Assembly: GCA_017508195.1 (NCBI GenBank)
Contig: JAFVZL010000047.1
Span: 1 to 62,653, forward strand
DNA length: 62,653 nucleotides
Direction: 5' to 3'
Origin: Clostridia bacterium
GTDB lineage: Bacteria; Bacillota; Clostridia; Oscillospirales; CAG-272
The position numbers were made by a program, and so were the translations under genes. The notes under the pieces are model-generated. The model was not told the DNA's origin, did not search any database, and saw only the letters and a list, made by a program, of their open reading frames with translations. Below are positions 36,932 through 45,829 of the stretch, piece by piece (the stretch's first letter is position 1; each line of letters begins with the position of its first letter).

Positions 36932-37741
36932 ATGAAAAAGAAACGCTCGCTGATGCAATATATTTGCGCAGCTCCCCATATCTTCTGGGCAGTGCTTTTT
37001 ATTGTATTACCGCTTATCATAGTTCTTGGCTATGCTTTTACCGATGCGGACGGTAATTTTTCCTTCAGCAACATAACCTCGCTCACCGACTATGCCCCGA
37101 TCTTCGGTCTGTCGCTGGAGCTTGCTATAATTGCTACCGCAGTATGTCTCTTTATCGGCTATCCTCTTGCGTATTTTATTGCAAAGGCTAAGCCGCGCAC
37201 TCAGAAGATACTTATCATGCTTCTGATGCTCCCGATGTGGACAAACCTTCTTATCAGAACCTATTCTATAATGGCTATTCTCGATGACGGAGGCTTCCTT
37301 AATTCGCTTCTTAACACCTCGTTCCATATCGTAGGAACGAAGGGAGCCGTTATATTCGGTATGGTATACGATTTCTTACCGTATATGGTGCTTCCCATCT
37401 ATACCTGCATATCGAAGATAGACAAAAATATGTGGGAGGCGGCTGCCGATCTCGGATGCAGCCCCGTAACAACGCTTGTAAAGGTTATTTTCCCCCTCTC
37501 TATGTCGGGAATCATCTCGGGCGTGACGATGGTGCTCGTGCCATCCATCAGCACCTTCTATATCTCGCAGAAGCTCGGCGGCGGTACATTTGAGCTTATC
37601 GGTGACACCATCGAAAGACAGTTCGTCACAGGTGCTCTCAACGTCGGTGCTGCGATCTCGCTCGTTATGATGATACTGATACTTATATCGATAGGTATCA
37701 TGAATAAATTTTCTGACGAGGACGGAGGTATTATCGTATGA
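36932..37741 (+). CDS. potB: Spermidine/putrescine ABC transporter permease PotB
   Basis: A 269-residue inner-membrane permease with about six transmembrane helices. The EAA loop appears as MWEAAADLGCSPVTTLVKVIFPLS near residue 168, which docks to PotA. The PotB family sequence MWTNLLIRTYS is also present. The stop overlaps the start of the following gene by 4 bp (GTATGA), so translation of both permeases is coupled. Confidence 0.92.
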   Translation: MKKKRSLMQYICAAPHIFWAVLFIVLPLIIVLGYAFTDADGNFSFSNITSLTDYAPIFGLSLELAIIATAVCLFIGYPLAYFIAKAKPRTQKILIMLLMLPMWTNLLIRTYSIMAILDDGGFLNSLLNTSFHIVGTKGAVIFGMVYDFLPYMVLPIYTCISKIDKNMWEAAADLGCSPVTTLVKVIFPLSMSGIISGVTMVLVPSISTFYISQKLGGGTFELIGDTIERQFVTGALNVGAAISLVMMILILISIGIMNKFSDEDGGIIV

Positions 37742-39924
37742 AATACGCATCGAGAATCTACCTTTGTCTTATATTCGGTATTCTTTATATACCGATCGTC
37801 ACTCTCATGCTCTTCTCCTTCAATGCCGAGAACAGCACCGCAGAGTTCACAGGCTTCAGCCTCAAGTGGTATCTTGAGCTGTTCAACTCGCCCGAAACCT
37901 TTACCGCACTCAGAAATACGCTTATTCTCGCGGTCCTCTCAGCCCTTCTCGCTACCGTTATCGGCACACTCGCGGCTGAAGGTATTTACAGAATGAAGAA
38001 CAAGCTCGTAAAATCGGCTATCACCTCGGTCACTAATATCCCGATGATGAACCCCGATATAGTTACGGGTATGTCGATGATGCTCTTCTTCGCAGCGGTT
38101 ATGGGTATACTTGCCCTTGTTATTCCGAATATATCATACAACGATATCGGCTTTGCCGCTATGCTGATAGCACACACGACCTTCTGTCTTCCCTACGTTA
38201 TTCTTTCCGTGCTTCCGAGACTCACGGAGCTTGGTGACACTATGTCCGAGGCGGCGCTTGACCTCGGTTGTACTCCCCTTCAGGCATTCATCAAGGTAAA
38301 GCTGCCGAATATTATGCCCGCAGTGCTTTCGGGTATGGTAATGGCGTTCACGCTCTCTCTTGACGATTTCGTTATCTCATATTTTGTAGGCCCCTCAAAC
38401 TTCCAGACCCTTCCCCTTCTCATTTACTCCATGACGAAGAAGAAGGTCACACCCGATATGTACGCGCTCTCGACGATAATTATCGTCACAGTCTTTATCC
38501 TTCTCATTATCTCGAACTTCAAGAGTGATAAGCCCGAGGCAAACACGAGAAAGAAAAAGATCGCGAGCATCGTATCTCTCGCGGTCGCGGCAGTTCTTAT
38601 CGTGGCTATAATTATCGGATCATTCTTCGGCGGCTCTGTTGTCGATGAAGAAGGAAACGTCACGGCGGCTAAGGACGTTATTGTCCTTAACGTATATAAC
38701 TGGGGTGAATATATTTCGGACGGATTTGACGGCTCGCTTGACGTAAATAAAGCCTTCACGGAATACTTTAACAAGCATCTGTCGGCAAAGTACGGCGGCA
38801 AAAAGGTCGAGATCAATTACACCACCTACGCAACCAACGAGGATATGTACTCGAAGCTCTCGAACAGTGCCGTCAAATACGATATCGTCATCCCCTCGGA
38901 CTACATGATCGAGAAGATGATAGCAGAGGATATGCTTCTCGCCTTCGATGCGAAGTCCCTTCCGAACTACGACAACATTCTCGACGAGTTTAAGGGCAGC
39001 TATTATGACGAGAACGATATGTACTCAGTGCCTTATACCTATGGTATGGTTGGTATTATCTATAACAAGACCATGGTAGATAAGGAGGATCTCGGCAGCT
39101 GGGACCTTCTATGGAACGATAAGTACGCAGGAAAGATACTTCAGTTCAACAACCCGCGCGATGCGTTCGCTACGGCTATGTATCTTGACGGCCTTGACGT
39201 AAACTCAAAAGACCCCGAGGTATGGAACAGAGCGCTCGAGCTCCTTATGATCCAGAAGCCTTACCTTCAGGGCTACGTCAACGATGAGATATTCAACAAA
39301 ATGACAACGGAGTCGGCTGCTATTGCTCCCTACTTTGTCGGTGACTTCCTCATTATGGCTGACCAGGAGGAAAACCTCGGCTTCTATTTCCCCGAAGAAG
39401 GTGTAAACTACTTCGTTGATGCTATGTGCATCCCGAAGAATGCCGAGCATCCCGAGATAGCTAAGGAGTATATCAACTTTATGCTCTCCGAGGAGCCTGC
39501 CGTCGCAAATGCCGAATACATCGGCTACGCATCCCCGAACAAGCTCGTTATAGAGAACGAAGAATACATCGAGTATATGACCGATTACGCCTACGAGGGT
39601 GAGAACGGAGAGACCGCTTACGACCTGCTCTATTCAAACAACCCCGCAGTAGTAAATAAGGCATACAACGAAAAGATCGGCTCTGATAACGCTGCATGCT
39701 ACCGCAACTTCACACCCGAGATCCAGTCGAGAGTCAATACTCTCTGGGAAAATCTGAAGCTCGCGGATGCTACCGAGCTGTGGGTTCATATAACGGCTAT
39801 TACCATCGTGGTTGCAGTCGTTGCACTTGCGGTATATTCGGTCTATATCAAGAAAAAGCGCTCGAGGTTCTATCGCTACCGTGATAGAGAGAACCGCAAA
39901 GCAAAGGCAAACACAAATTCTTAA
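37738..39924 (+). CDS. potCD: Fused PotC permease and PotD polyamine-binding protein
   Basis: A 728-residue fusion. Residues about 1-260 are the PotC permease, with EAALDLGCTPLQAFIKVKLP as the EAA loop near 175. A charged linker and an additional membrane helix (about 280-300) lead to the extracytoplasmic PotD domain, residues about 315-690: LNVYNWGEYISDGF, DIVIPSDYMIEKMI, YTYGMVGIIYNK, and DAMCIPKNAEHPEIAKEYINFML are typical. After it a further hydrophobic helix (HITAITIVVAVVALAVYSVYI) and a very basic tail follow. The binding protein is thus tethered at both ends, one copy per permease, instead of being a lipoprotein. PotB and PotA precede it. The fusion is seen directly; the substrate (spermidine or putrescine) is by family. 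Confidence 0.9.
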   Translation: MKYASRIYLCLIFGILYIPIVTLMLFSFNAENSTAEFTGFSLKWYLELFNSPETFTALRNTLILAVLSALLATVIGTLAAEGIYRMKNKLVKSAITSVTNIPMMNPDIVTGMSMMLFFAAVMGILALVIPNISYNDIGFAAMLIAHTTFCLPYVILSVLPRLTELGDTMSEAALDLGCTPLQAFIKVKLPNIMPAVLSGMVMAFTLSLDDFVISYFVGPSNFQTLPLLIYSMTKKKVTPDMYALSTIIIVTVFILLIISNFKSDKPEANTRKKKIASIVSLAVAAVLIVAIIIGSFFGGSVVDEEGNVTAAKDVIVLNVYNWGEYISDGFDGSLDVNKAFTEYFNKHLSAKYGGKKVEINYTTYATNEDMYSKLSNSAVKYDIVIPSDYMIEKMIAEDMLLAFDAKSLPNYDNILDEFKGSYYDENDMYSVPYTYGMVGIIYNKTMVDKEDLGSWDLLWNDKYAGKILQFNNPRDAFATAMYLDGLDVNSKDPEVWNRALELLMIQKPYLQGYVNDEIFNKMTTESAAIAPYFVGDFLIMADQEENLGFYFPEEGVNYFVDAMCIPKNAEHPEIAKEYINFMLSEEPAVANAEYIGYASPNKLVIENEEYIEYMTDYAYEGENGETAYDLLYSNNPAVVNKAYNEKIGSDNAACYRNFTPEIQSRVNTLWENLKLADATELWVHITAITIVVAVVALAVYSVYIKKKRSRFYRYRDRENRKAKANTNS

Positions 39925-39926
39925 AC

Positions 39927-39966
39927 AAAAGACAGACACCGGCATTATGCTTGTGTCTGTCTTTTT
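39927..39966 (+). terminator. Terminator of the pot operon
   Basis: AAAAGACAGACAC (39927-39939) pairs with GTGTCTGTCTTTT (39953-39965), followed by TATTA. Confidence 0.85.
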
Positions 39967-39992
39967 ATTAAATGGTAAACAAGAAAATAAGG

Positions 39993-40883
39993 CTATACAC
40001 CGCTGCCGTCGAAGTTCGGGATAAAGCTCTCCCCGACAGAGCCATGCTCCTGGGTAAAGGCGTTTGTTACACCGAGTGATATTGCGTAATCAACGAGCTC
40101 CCGATACTCGGCACGCGTTACTGCTCTGTTGAGGGGCGGTGGCATTTCACAGGTGGGTGTATACTGACTCATAAGGCTGATATAAATACTGTCACCGTAG
40201 GTGTCGTAGAGATACTTCAAGTTGAGCTTAGCCTCAGCGAGGTGAGCGGGTAAAAGCAATATTCTTACTACCACACCGCTTTTCATAATCCCGTCCTCGA
40301 TAACGGGGCGCGGCTTTTGTCTTACCATCTCTGCGATGGCGGCAAGTGCAACCTCTCTGTAATCTTTTGCGAATGAAAGCCTTGATGCAGTCTCGCTCTT
40401 ATAATACTTCAAGTCGGGCAGATAGATATCCACGGTGCTCTCTAACATTCTGATAGTATCAACCGTATCATACGACGAGGTATTATAAACTATCGGGAGA
40501 GTCATTCCCCGCTCCCTCGACAGTGCGACACTGTCAATCACCGACGGTACGTAGTGCGTAGGAGTGACGAGATTTATATTATGTGCGCCCTCTTTCATAA
40601 GCTCGATATATATCTCGGCAAGCCTCTCGGTGCTTACCGCCTTACCCCGTTCACCTCTCGATATCTCTCTGTTCTGGCAATATATACATCCAAGCGAGCA
40701 TCCCGTGAAAAAGACGGTGCCCGAGCCGCGTGTGCCGGATATCGTCGGCTCCTCCCACATATGAAGGGCGGCACGTGCAATATAGGGGGTCGAGGGCATC
40801 TTACAATATCCAACCTCACCCGCACTTCTGTTTACACCGCATCTACGAGCGCAGAGAGTGCAATTTTCATAGAGATCGTTCAC
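39993..40883 (-). CDS. Radical SAM protein of the PflA-like (YgkA/AmmeMemoRadiSam-related) group
   Basis: A 296-residue radical SAM enzyme, starting with GTG 40883 behind GGAG. An N-terminal Cys motif (CTLCARRCGVNR with a later YCKM) precedes TGCSLGCIYCQN near residue 60, whose CxxxCxxC binds the SAM-cleaving [4Fe-4S] cluster. NLVTPTHYVPSV and VYNTSSYDT are conserved in this activase-like family. Proteins of this kind are annotated as PFL-activating-enzyme homologues, but their substrates are mostly unknown. No glycyl-radical enzyme is nearby. It stands alone between the pot operon and the dCMP deaminase gene, from which it is divergent. Confidence 0.8.
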   Translation of the reverse strand: MNDLYENCTLCARRCGVNRSAGEVGYCKMPSTPYIARAALHMWEEPTISGTRGSGTVFFTGCSLGCIYCQNREISRGERGKAVSTERLAEIYIELMKEGAHNINLVTPTHYVPSVIDSVALSRERGMTLPIVYNTSSYDTVDTIRMLESTVDIYLPDLKYYKSETASRLSFAKDYREVALAAIAEMVRQKPRPVIEDGIMKSGVVVRILLLPAHLAEAKLNLKYLYDTYGDSIYISLMSQYTPTCEMPPPLNRAVTRAEYRELVDYAISLGVTNAFTQEHGSVGESFIPNFDGSGV

Positions 40884-40908
40884 GTTATCTCCTTCTTGTA
40901 AAAAAATG

Positions 40909-40937
40909 TTGACAATACCGATGCGTTATGCTAAAAT
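40909..40937 (+). promoter_or_regulatory. Promoter of the dCMP deaminase gene
   Basis: TTGACA (40909-40914), 17 bp, TAAAAT (40932-40937). Confidence 0.8.
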
Positions 40938-40967
40938 ACTATTATAATAAACTACCCGGAGGAAGTT

Positions 40968-41459
40968 ATGTCCGAAAAAAGAGAAGGTTACATAAATTGG
41001 GATGAATACTTTATGGGAGTCGCTCTCCTTGCGGCACAGAGGTCGAAGGACCCGAGCACGCAGGTCGGAGCTTGTATAGTTGACTCCAGCAACAGAATAC
41101 TCTCGACGGGCTACAACGGCTTCCCTCAGGGCTGCTCGGATGACGAGTTCCCCTGGAACAGAGACGAGAGCGCGGGAGAAACTAAGTATCCATTCGTAGT
41201 ACACGCCGAGCTGAATGCGGTGCTTAACGCACAGGGCAAGTCGCTCATCGGCGCTAAACTCTACGTTGGTCTTTTCCCCTGCAACGAGTGCGCCAAGGCT
41301 ATTATACAGTCGGGCATTCGCGAGGTGATCTATCTCTCGAACAAGTATGACGGTGAGCCGAACGTCGAGCAGTCGAAGCGCATGCTAACTGCAGCAGGCG
41401 TTAAATATTCTGCTATCAAGCCCACGAAAGCACAGATCGTGCTCAATCTTATACCTTGA
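40968..41459 (+). CDS. dCMP/cytidine deaminase family protein (ComEB-like)
   Basis: A 163-residue zinc deaminase. His79 and Glu81 in VVHAELNAVLNA and the CxxC in FPCNECAKAIIQ form the zinc site with catalytic Glu. DPSTQVGACIVD and GYNGFPQGCSDDEFPW are typical of deoxycytidylate deaminases, which turn dCMP into dUMP for dTMP synthesis. Length is normal. GGAGG lies 7 bp before the ATG, and a strong terminator follows at once. Monocistronic. Confidence 0.9.
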   Translation: MSEKREGYINWDEYFMGVALLAAQRSKDPSTQVGACIVDSSNRILSTGYNGFPQGCSDDEFPWNRDESAGETKYPFVVHAELNAVLNAQGKSLIGAKLYVGLFPCNECAKAIIQSGIREVIYLSNKYDGEPNVEQSKRMLTAAGVKYSAIKPTKAQIVLNLIP

Positions 41460-41463
41460 TTTT

Positions 41464-41488
41464 AAGGCGGTCCGAGACCGCCTTTTTT
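41464..41488 (+). terminator. Terminator after the dCMP deaminase gene
   Basis: AAGGCGGTC (41464-41472), loop CGA, GACCGCCTT (41476-41484) and TTTT. It abuts the stop of the convergent AlaX gene. Confidence 0.88.
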
Positions 41489-42629
41489 AATTGAAATACG
41501 CTTTTATCGTATCAATATCCGAGCCGAAGCTGCCACTCACCATTTCAGGGCGGCCGCCGCCCTTACCCGAAAGGCTCGCATTTATATCCTTAATAACCGT
41601 GCGAAGATCGACCGAACGCGATGCGATAATATAGCGGTATCCACCGTCAGCCTCGGTCAAAACGGCGAGCACACCGCCAACCCTTTCAACAGCACAGTTC
41701 GCTATCTCGCGCATCTCGTCCATGCTCGCACCCTTGCCGTAAAGGTATACGGCATTTCCGTCAGTCTTTTCTATCTCGCTGCTTCTTTGGCGCGCGAGCT
41801 CAAGTCCAAGCTCCGAGAGCCTCGCGGATAGTGCAGCGTTATCTGCGTGGAGCTTCTCGACTGAGCTCAGGACCTCCAGCGAGGGTGTGCTCGTCAATGC
41901 GCCTACTGCGCGTGTTATTTCATATCTTGAAGTATAGTCAGCAAAGGCGCGTCTGCCGGCTTGTAAGAATAGCCTCATTCCACCGCGGTGTCTCATAAAA
42001 TCTACGATCTTGATCACACCTATCTCACCCGTATACGATACGTGCGGAGCGCAGCAGGCGCAGGTGTCAACGCCATCGATAACTACGAGTCTTACGTTCT
42101 CGTAAAGCTCGAGCTTCGAGCGGTATTCGAGTTTCTTAAGCTCCTCGTGAGATGGAAATACGGTAGATATCTCACGGTTTTCATAGATGATCTCATTCGC
42201 CAGCCTCTCGACCTCGCCAATCTCGGATGCCGTCAGCTCACCGCCAACGTCAAAGGTGACAAGATCCTCTCCGAGGTGAAAGCCTACGTTCTCATAGCCG
42301 TAGAGTCTATGGATTATTCCGCAGAGAATATGCTCTGCGCTATGGCACTGCATCTTCTCGAAGCGCTGATCGAAGTCGAGCACGCAGTGATAGCTTCCGC
42401 GCTTAAGCTCACTCTCGGTGATATGATAAACTATACCGTCCATTTCCCTTGCGTCAAGAACACGAACGCCGCCGATGAAGCCCTTATCTGCACTTTGTCC
42501 GCCCTCCTCGGGGAAAAATGCGGTCTTATCCAGCACTGTCAGATAGTATTTTCCGTCATATTCCGAGCTGATCACCTCAGCATCGAACTCTTTTATGTAT
42601 GCGTCTATATAATATAGCTTCTCGGTCAT
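41487..42629 (-). CDS. Alanyl-tRNA editing protein (AlaX-L type, with DHHA1 domain)
   Basis: A 380-residue stand-alone editing protein resembling the AlaRS editing and C-terminal domains. It starts at MTEKLYY with GGGAAG 4 bp upstream; the earlier in-frame start at 42671 lies in the rluA-type gene. Metal ligands are HSAEHILCGII (HxxxH) near residue 105 and CACCAPH near 195 (CxxxH). The helical linker precedes the DHHA1 domain with SLSGKGGGRPEMVSGSF near the C-terminus. It hydrolyses Ser or Gly wrongly attached to tRNA-Ala. Start and the upstream stop overlap (TAATG), so the two genes are coupled. Confidence 0.88.
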   Translation of the reverse strand: MTEKLYYIDAYIKEFDAEVISSEYDGKYYLTVLDKTAFFPEEGGQSADKGFIGGVRVLDAREMDGIVYHITESELKRGSYHCVLDFDQRFEKMQCHSAEHILCGIIHRLYGYENVGFHLGEDLVTFDVGGELTASEIGEVERLANEIIYENREISTVFPSHEELKKLEYRSKLELYENVRLVVIDGVDTCACCAPHVSYTGEIGVIKIVDFMRHRGGMRLFLQAGRRAFADYTSRYEITRAVGALTSTPSLEVLSSVEKLHADNAALSARLSELGLELARQRSSEIEKTDGNAVYLYGKGASMDEMREIANCAVERVGGVLAVLTEADGGYRYIIASRSVDLRTVIKDINASLSGKGGGRPEMVSGSFGSDIDTIKAYFN

Positions 42630-43300
42630 TATCTTCCCTCGCTCTTTATTTCTTCGCGGAACAGTGACCACGGATACTCCTCCGTGCTCGGCATCTTTGT
42701 ATATGTATAGGCTCTTCCAAAGAGAGCGAATTCAAGCTTATAGGCAAATAGTGCGGGCGTCCTCGCACCCTTGTCCCGGCTTCCGTATTTTCCGTCACCT
42801 ACAATAGGATGCGCCCTATGTGAAAGCTGTACTCTTATCTGATGGTATCTTCCCGTTTTAAGCTTAACCTCGGATAGACCCTTCCCCTCGCGCTCCGAGA
42901 TGGGAGTAAGAGTAAGCTCAGCTTCCTTTACACCGCCCCTTTTTCTATCAACGACAAAAGCCTTACTGAGCCTTGCATCCTTATATATGAGATCCTTCAT
43001 TACACCGCCTTCAGGCAGTCCGTCGGTTACCGCAAGATAATATTTCCCAAGCACATCAGACTGCACCGCCAGGGAAAGCTCTCTCGCGCTTCTCTGATTG
43101 CGAGCAAACACAAGCAGTCCGCCGACAGTTCTGTCGAGCCTGTGTATAAGCCAAAGCGAATTTTCTTCACCGATAGCCAATAGCGCCTCAGCGGTCTCGG
43201 TCATTGCATCCTTATCACCCGATGGGTCAGATTGACTCGGCATCCCCCAAGGCTTATATATTATAACAAAGTCGCAGTTAATATCAATTATTTCTATCAT
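42629..43300 (-). CDS. RluA-family pseudouridine synthase (short, no S4 domain)
   Basis: A 223-residue pseudouridine synthase. IIYKPWGMPSQSDPSG, LWLIHRLDRTVGGLLVFAR (catalytic Asp in HRLDRTVGG) and KTGRYHQIRVQLSHRAHPIVGDGKYG are the family motifs. Without the S4 domain it resembles RluA/TruC-like short enzymes. It is unlike the longer paralog at 27582. The region upstream holds the repeat element 43318-43719, so its own promoter must lie in or beyond that element. Its stop overlaps the AlaX start. Confidence 0.88.
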   Translation of the reverse strand: MIEIIDINCDFVIIYKPWGMPSQSDPSGDKDAMTETAEALLAIGEENSLWLIHRLDRTVGGLLVFARNQRSARELSLAVQSDVLGKYYLAVTDGLPEGGVMKDLIYKDARLSKAFVVDRKRGGVKEAELTLTPISEREGKGLSEVKLKTGRYHQIRVQLSHRAHPIVGDGKYGSRDKGARTPALFAYKLEFALFGRAYTYTKMPSTEEYPWSLFREEIKSEGR

Positions 43301-43317
43301 TTTGTTTCTTAAAATTA

Positions 43318-43719
43318 AGGGGGTGTCTCAAATGCAAAATTTGAGACACCCCCTAAGAAGTTTGATAGGGGATAGTCAGATTTAAGGAAAAAGCGTCGTT
43401 CTTCGACCCGAATCTGTACTGCAACGCCTCTCGCAAAGCCAAACAAACAAAGGGGCAATTTGCTTCTGCAAATCGAAACGGACTAAGACTCCGTTTCGCC
43501 CTTTGCTTGCTTCCGCGCTCCGAACCGCCAGATTTTTGTATGGTATAAGCGCGGTTTTACTGCGAGAGGGCGAAAACGGCGGTAGAAAAAGTCCACTCAA
43601 ATGAGGAAATCCGCAGGATTTCAACCTTATTACCGTTTCATTTACTGTGTATGCTTTATTTCACACAGTTCCCTCTTCCTCTTGGACTCTTTCGGTTTTA
43701 CTAAATGTGACAGCCCCTA
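43318..43719. mobile_element. MITE-like element with imperfect terminal inverted repeats
   Basis: A 402-bp non-coding insert. The left end reads AGGGGGTGTCTCAAAT (43318-43333) and the right end, read inwards, AGGGGCTGTCACATTT (43719-43704); 12-13 of 16 bases agree. Ends beginning GGGG(C/G)TGTC are known from IS1182-like elements, by recollection. The left end is itself half of a perfect 15-bp hairpin (43319-43353). Inside are GGAAATCCGCAGGATTTC and several other short palindromes. The minus-strand frame of 80 codons (43624-43382) has no ribosome site and no recognisable protein. No clear target duplication was found. It separates the ECF gene from the pseudouridine synthase gene. Confidence 0.5.
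43319..43353. terminator. Perfect 15-bp hairpin at the element's left end
   Basis: GGGGGTGTCTCAAAT (43319-43333), loop GCAAA, ATTTGAGACACCCCC (43339-43353). It could work as a terminator or as an element end; no long T-run follows on either strand. Confidence 0.5.
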
Positions 43720-43724
43720 TGTAA

Positions 43725-44318
43725 TTAATCGTTTTTCTTGAGGTTAATCAGTCTGAGTGCCGTAGGTGCAAGAATAATATTGAGTCCGAGCTCTACAAGG
43801 AAGTTTACTCCAACCATTGCGAGAATTATGTACGCGAAAACGTCTGTGCCGCCTGCCCATTCCTTGATAGTATCGAGGAAGAATATATACGAGCCGGCGA
43901 TAAACAGACCGGTATTAACTATAGGTGCTGTAAATCCCGCAACGCAAATAGCGAGGTATTTATTCTTTTTTTCAAGCAAGCTGTAAACGAGTCCTGCGGC
44001 AATACCGGCAGCAACGCCCTTGATAAGAACCGTGACGATAGTTCCGAAGGGGTTAAAGGTGAAGAAGGGCTCTGCCGCACCCGTCAGGATCAGAACAACG
44101 GCAAATACTCCTCCAAGCCACGCCCCCGACCATTTTCCACAAAGTGCAGAGCCTATGACGATAGGCACAAGAGTAAGCGTCAGAGGAACGGGTAAAAAGC
44201 CTGCCGAAATGTTAGAAACGAACTGAAGCACCACAACGAGCGCTGTCAGAATAGCGAGATATACGAGCTTTTTGGTATCGAGATTTGTTCTTCTCGTTCC
44301 GCCTTCATTTTGAGTCAT
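43725..44318 (-). CDS. ECF transporter substrate-binding (S) component
   Basis: A 197-residue membrane protein with about six helices. LAILTALVVVLQFVSN at the start, then PVPLTLTLVPIVIGSALCGKWSGAWLGGVFAVV and a final IILAPTALRLINL. The pattern V-P-I-x-I-G-x-x-x-x-G-x-x-x-G is typical of S components that bind a vitamin and dock to shared EcfAAT modules. The specificity (pantothenate, folate or riboflavin) cannot be decided, and no riboswitch is seen upstream. A promoter is at 44360-44388. The ribosome site is weak. No EcfA/EcfT genes are in the window. Confidence 0.8.
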   Translation of the reverse strand: MTQNEGGTRRTNLDTKKLVYLAILTALVVVLQFVSNISAGFLPVPLTLTLVPIVIGSALCGKWSGAWLGGVFAVVLILTGAAEPFFTFNPFGTIVTVLIKGVAAGIAAGLVYSLLEKKNKYLAICVAGFTAPIVNTGLFIAGSYIFFLDTIKEWAGGTDVFAYIILAMVGVNFLVELGLNIILAPTALRLINLKKND

Positions 44319-44359
44319 TGTTTTATACCGTCCTGTATTATTATCGTTATTTTGTGATA

Positions 44360-44388
44360 ATTATAGCACACGCGTGTAAGAAATTCAA
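44360..44388 (-). promoter_or_regulatory. Promoter of the ECF S-component gene
   Basis: On the minus strand TTGAAT (44388-44383), 17 bp, TATAAT (44365-44360) preceded by TGC (extended -10). Confidence 0.7.
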
Positions 44389-44422
44389 TAGAATAGCAAA
44401 AAAAATAGTAACAAACGTGTTG

Positions 44423-44452
44423 TTTACAAATATTGCTAGAATTGTCTATATT
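44423..44452 (+). promoter_or_regulatory. Promoter of the acyl-ACP thioesterase gene
   Basis: TTTACA (44423-44428), 18 bp, TATATT (44447-44452). Confidence 0.5.
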
Positions 44453-44496
44453 TATCCTGTATTATAAAGATGTAAAGACGAAAGGAGACAGTAAAA

Positions 44497-45207
44497 GTGA
44501 TCTATTCGAGAGATATTGAGGTAGACGTCCACGACGTTGACTATAACGGTGTGGCAAGAACCTCCGCACTTATGAGATATATACAGACCGCAGCTCAATA
44601 TCAGCTCACCGAGAACGGTATGTCGGTCGACGAGCTACATGGAATGAAAAGGGCGTTTTTGCTATCAAGAATCACCATGGAGTTCACCGAAACGATACGC
44701 GCATACGATAAGCTCACCGCCCTTACCTTCCCTTGCGAAAGCCGTGGCTTCAGCTTCTTCCGCTGCTACGCGCTCGAAAAGGAAGGGAGAACTGTTGGCA
44801 GAGCGGTTTCCGCGTGGGCGCTCATCGACACCGATACACGCGGTCTTGTAAGAGTCAACAACTTTGAGCTCGGGCTCACTACTCACGAGCCACACGATCT
44901 CGTGCTGGCAAGATTTATTGTACCGAAAGGTCTAAAGATGGTAGGGACCTACCGCGTAAGCTACGGAGTGACAGACCAGAACAGGCATATGAACAACACG
45001 ACCTATCCCGATATGTACTCATCTTTCCTGCCGCTTGAAGGAAAGCGAATACAGACGATATCGATAAGCTATCAGTCCGAAGCCCCCTACGGCGAAGCTC
45101 TTACCGTAGAGCGCGGAATAGGAGAAAACGGAACCTACTACTTCAGAACACGAAGAGAAAACGGCAGCGTTAACAGCGAGGCGGAGATAATTCTGACCGA
45201 CATATAA
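44497..45207 (+). CDS. Acyl-ACP thioesterase (FatA/FatB-like)
   Basis: Releases fatty acids from acyl carrier protein. A 236-residue double hot-dog protein. The N-terminal hot-dog has DVDYNGVARTSALMRYIQTAAQYQ, SRITMEF and WALIDTDTRGLVRV. The second half has SYGVTDQNRHMNNTTYPDM near residue 165, carrying the conserved Asn/His catalytic group (D-x-N-x-H-x-N-N). Many gut Clostridia carry such a gene, perhaps for phospholipid turnover or fatty-acid secretion. AAAGGAGA is 10 bp upstream. A terminator follows at 45322. Confidence 0.88.
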   Translation: MIYSRDIEVDVHDVDYNGVARTSALMRYIQTAAQYQLTENGMSVDELHGMKRAFLLSRITMEFTETIRAYDKLTALTFPCESRGFSFFRCYALEKEGRTVGRAVSAWALIDTDTRGLVRVNNFELGLTTHEPHDLVLARFIVPKGLKMVGTYRVSYGVTDQNRHMNNTTYPDMYSSFLPLEGKRIQTISISYQSEAPYGEALTVERGIGENGTYYFRTRRENGSVNSEAEIILTDI

Positions 45208-45321
45208 GCCGATTGCGAAAATTGCTTTATGCTATCAATCATCCGTAAAGCTTCCTGTTTTTCGATCTTTTTGCAAGTTTATATGTAATAACTGATGAAC
45301 CTGTTTCATTTTTCAGATTTT

Positions 45322-45365
45322 AAAGCTGCGTTTTTTGAGCCAAGATAACGCAGCTTTTATTCTTT
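45322..45365 (+). terminator. Terminator after the thioesterase gene
   Basis: AAAGCTGCGTT (45322-45332) pairs with AACGCAGCTTT (45347-45357), followed by TATTCTTTTT. Confidence 0.8.
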
Positions 45366-45492
45366 TTCGTCAACTTTCGCAATAATGTTGAAAACTCGGC
45401 TTAAATCTCCTGATTTTCGCCAACCTTTTACGACAGGCATTTCAAAAGCTAAAGTGCTATAATTATTGCATTAATAACTATGGGAGTTGAAA

Positions 45493-45792
45493 ATGAAGAA
45501 GAAGCAAGCGGAAGCCGTATCCACAGTGCGTGAGTATGAACACGAAAACACCGAGGCAAGGTATAAATACTCACTTTTCAGAATAAACAGCAACAGAGTG
45601 GCAAGCTACGGTCTGCCTCTGTATTCCATACGCATAGAAATGTGGACACATGACGGAAGGCACACCGAGGCGGAAACCGGAGAGATATTTGCCGATCTCG
45701 GTAAAGCCACGGTTTTCTTTGAGCGTCTATGCAAAAATCTTGCAACACCGCTGAATCTGGCTTACATACTCGAGGATTCTATAATGATCTAG
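45493..45792 (+). CDS. Small conserved Clostridia protein (DUF6514-like)
   Basis: A 99-residue soluble protein from ATG 45493 (GGGAG 6 bp upstream). RYKYSLFRINSN is followed by ASYGLPLYSIRIEM, then AETGEIFADLGKATVFFERLC. This strand-strand-helix arrangement matches small proteins of unknown function common in Clostridia, which I associate with DUF6514 from memory. No catalytic motif is visible. An extended -10 TGCTATAAT lies at 45455-45463 without a clear -35. It is monocistronic with a terminator at 45830. Confidence 0.6.
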   Translation: MKKKQAEAVSTVREYEHENTEARYKYSLFRINSNRVASYGLPLYSIRIEMWTHDGRHTEAETGEIFADLGKATVFFERLCKNLATPLNLAYILEDSIMI

Positions 45793-45829
45793 CACCTTCT
45801 ATCACAATATAAAACAGATATGTAAATTT

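Noticed and set aside
43382..43624. 80-codon minus-strand frame in the MITE-like element
   Set aside because: No ribosome site, no domain, and composition typical of repeat DNA.
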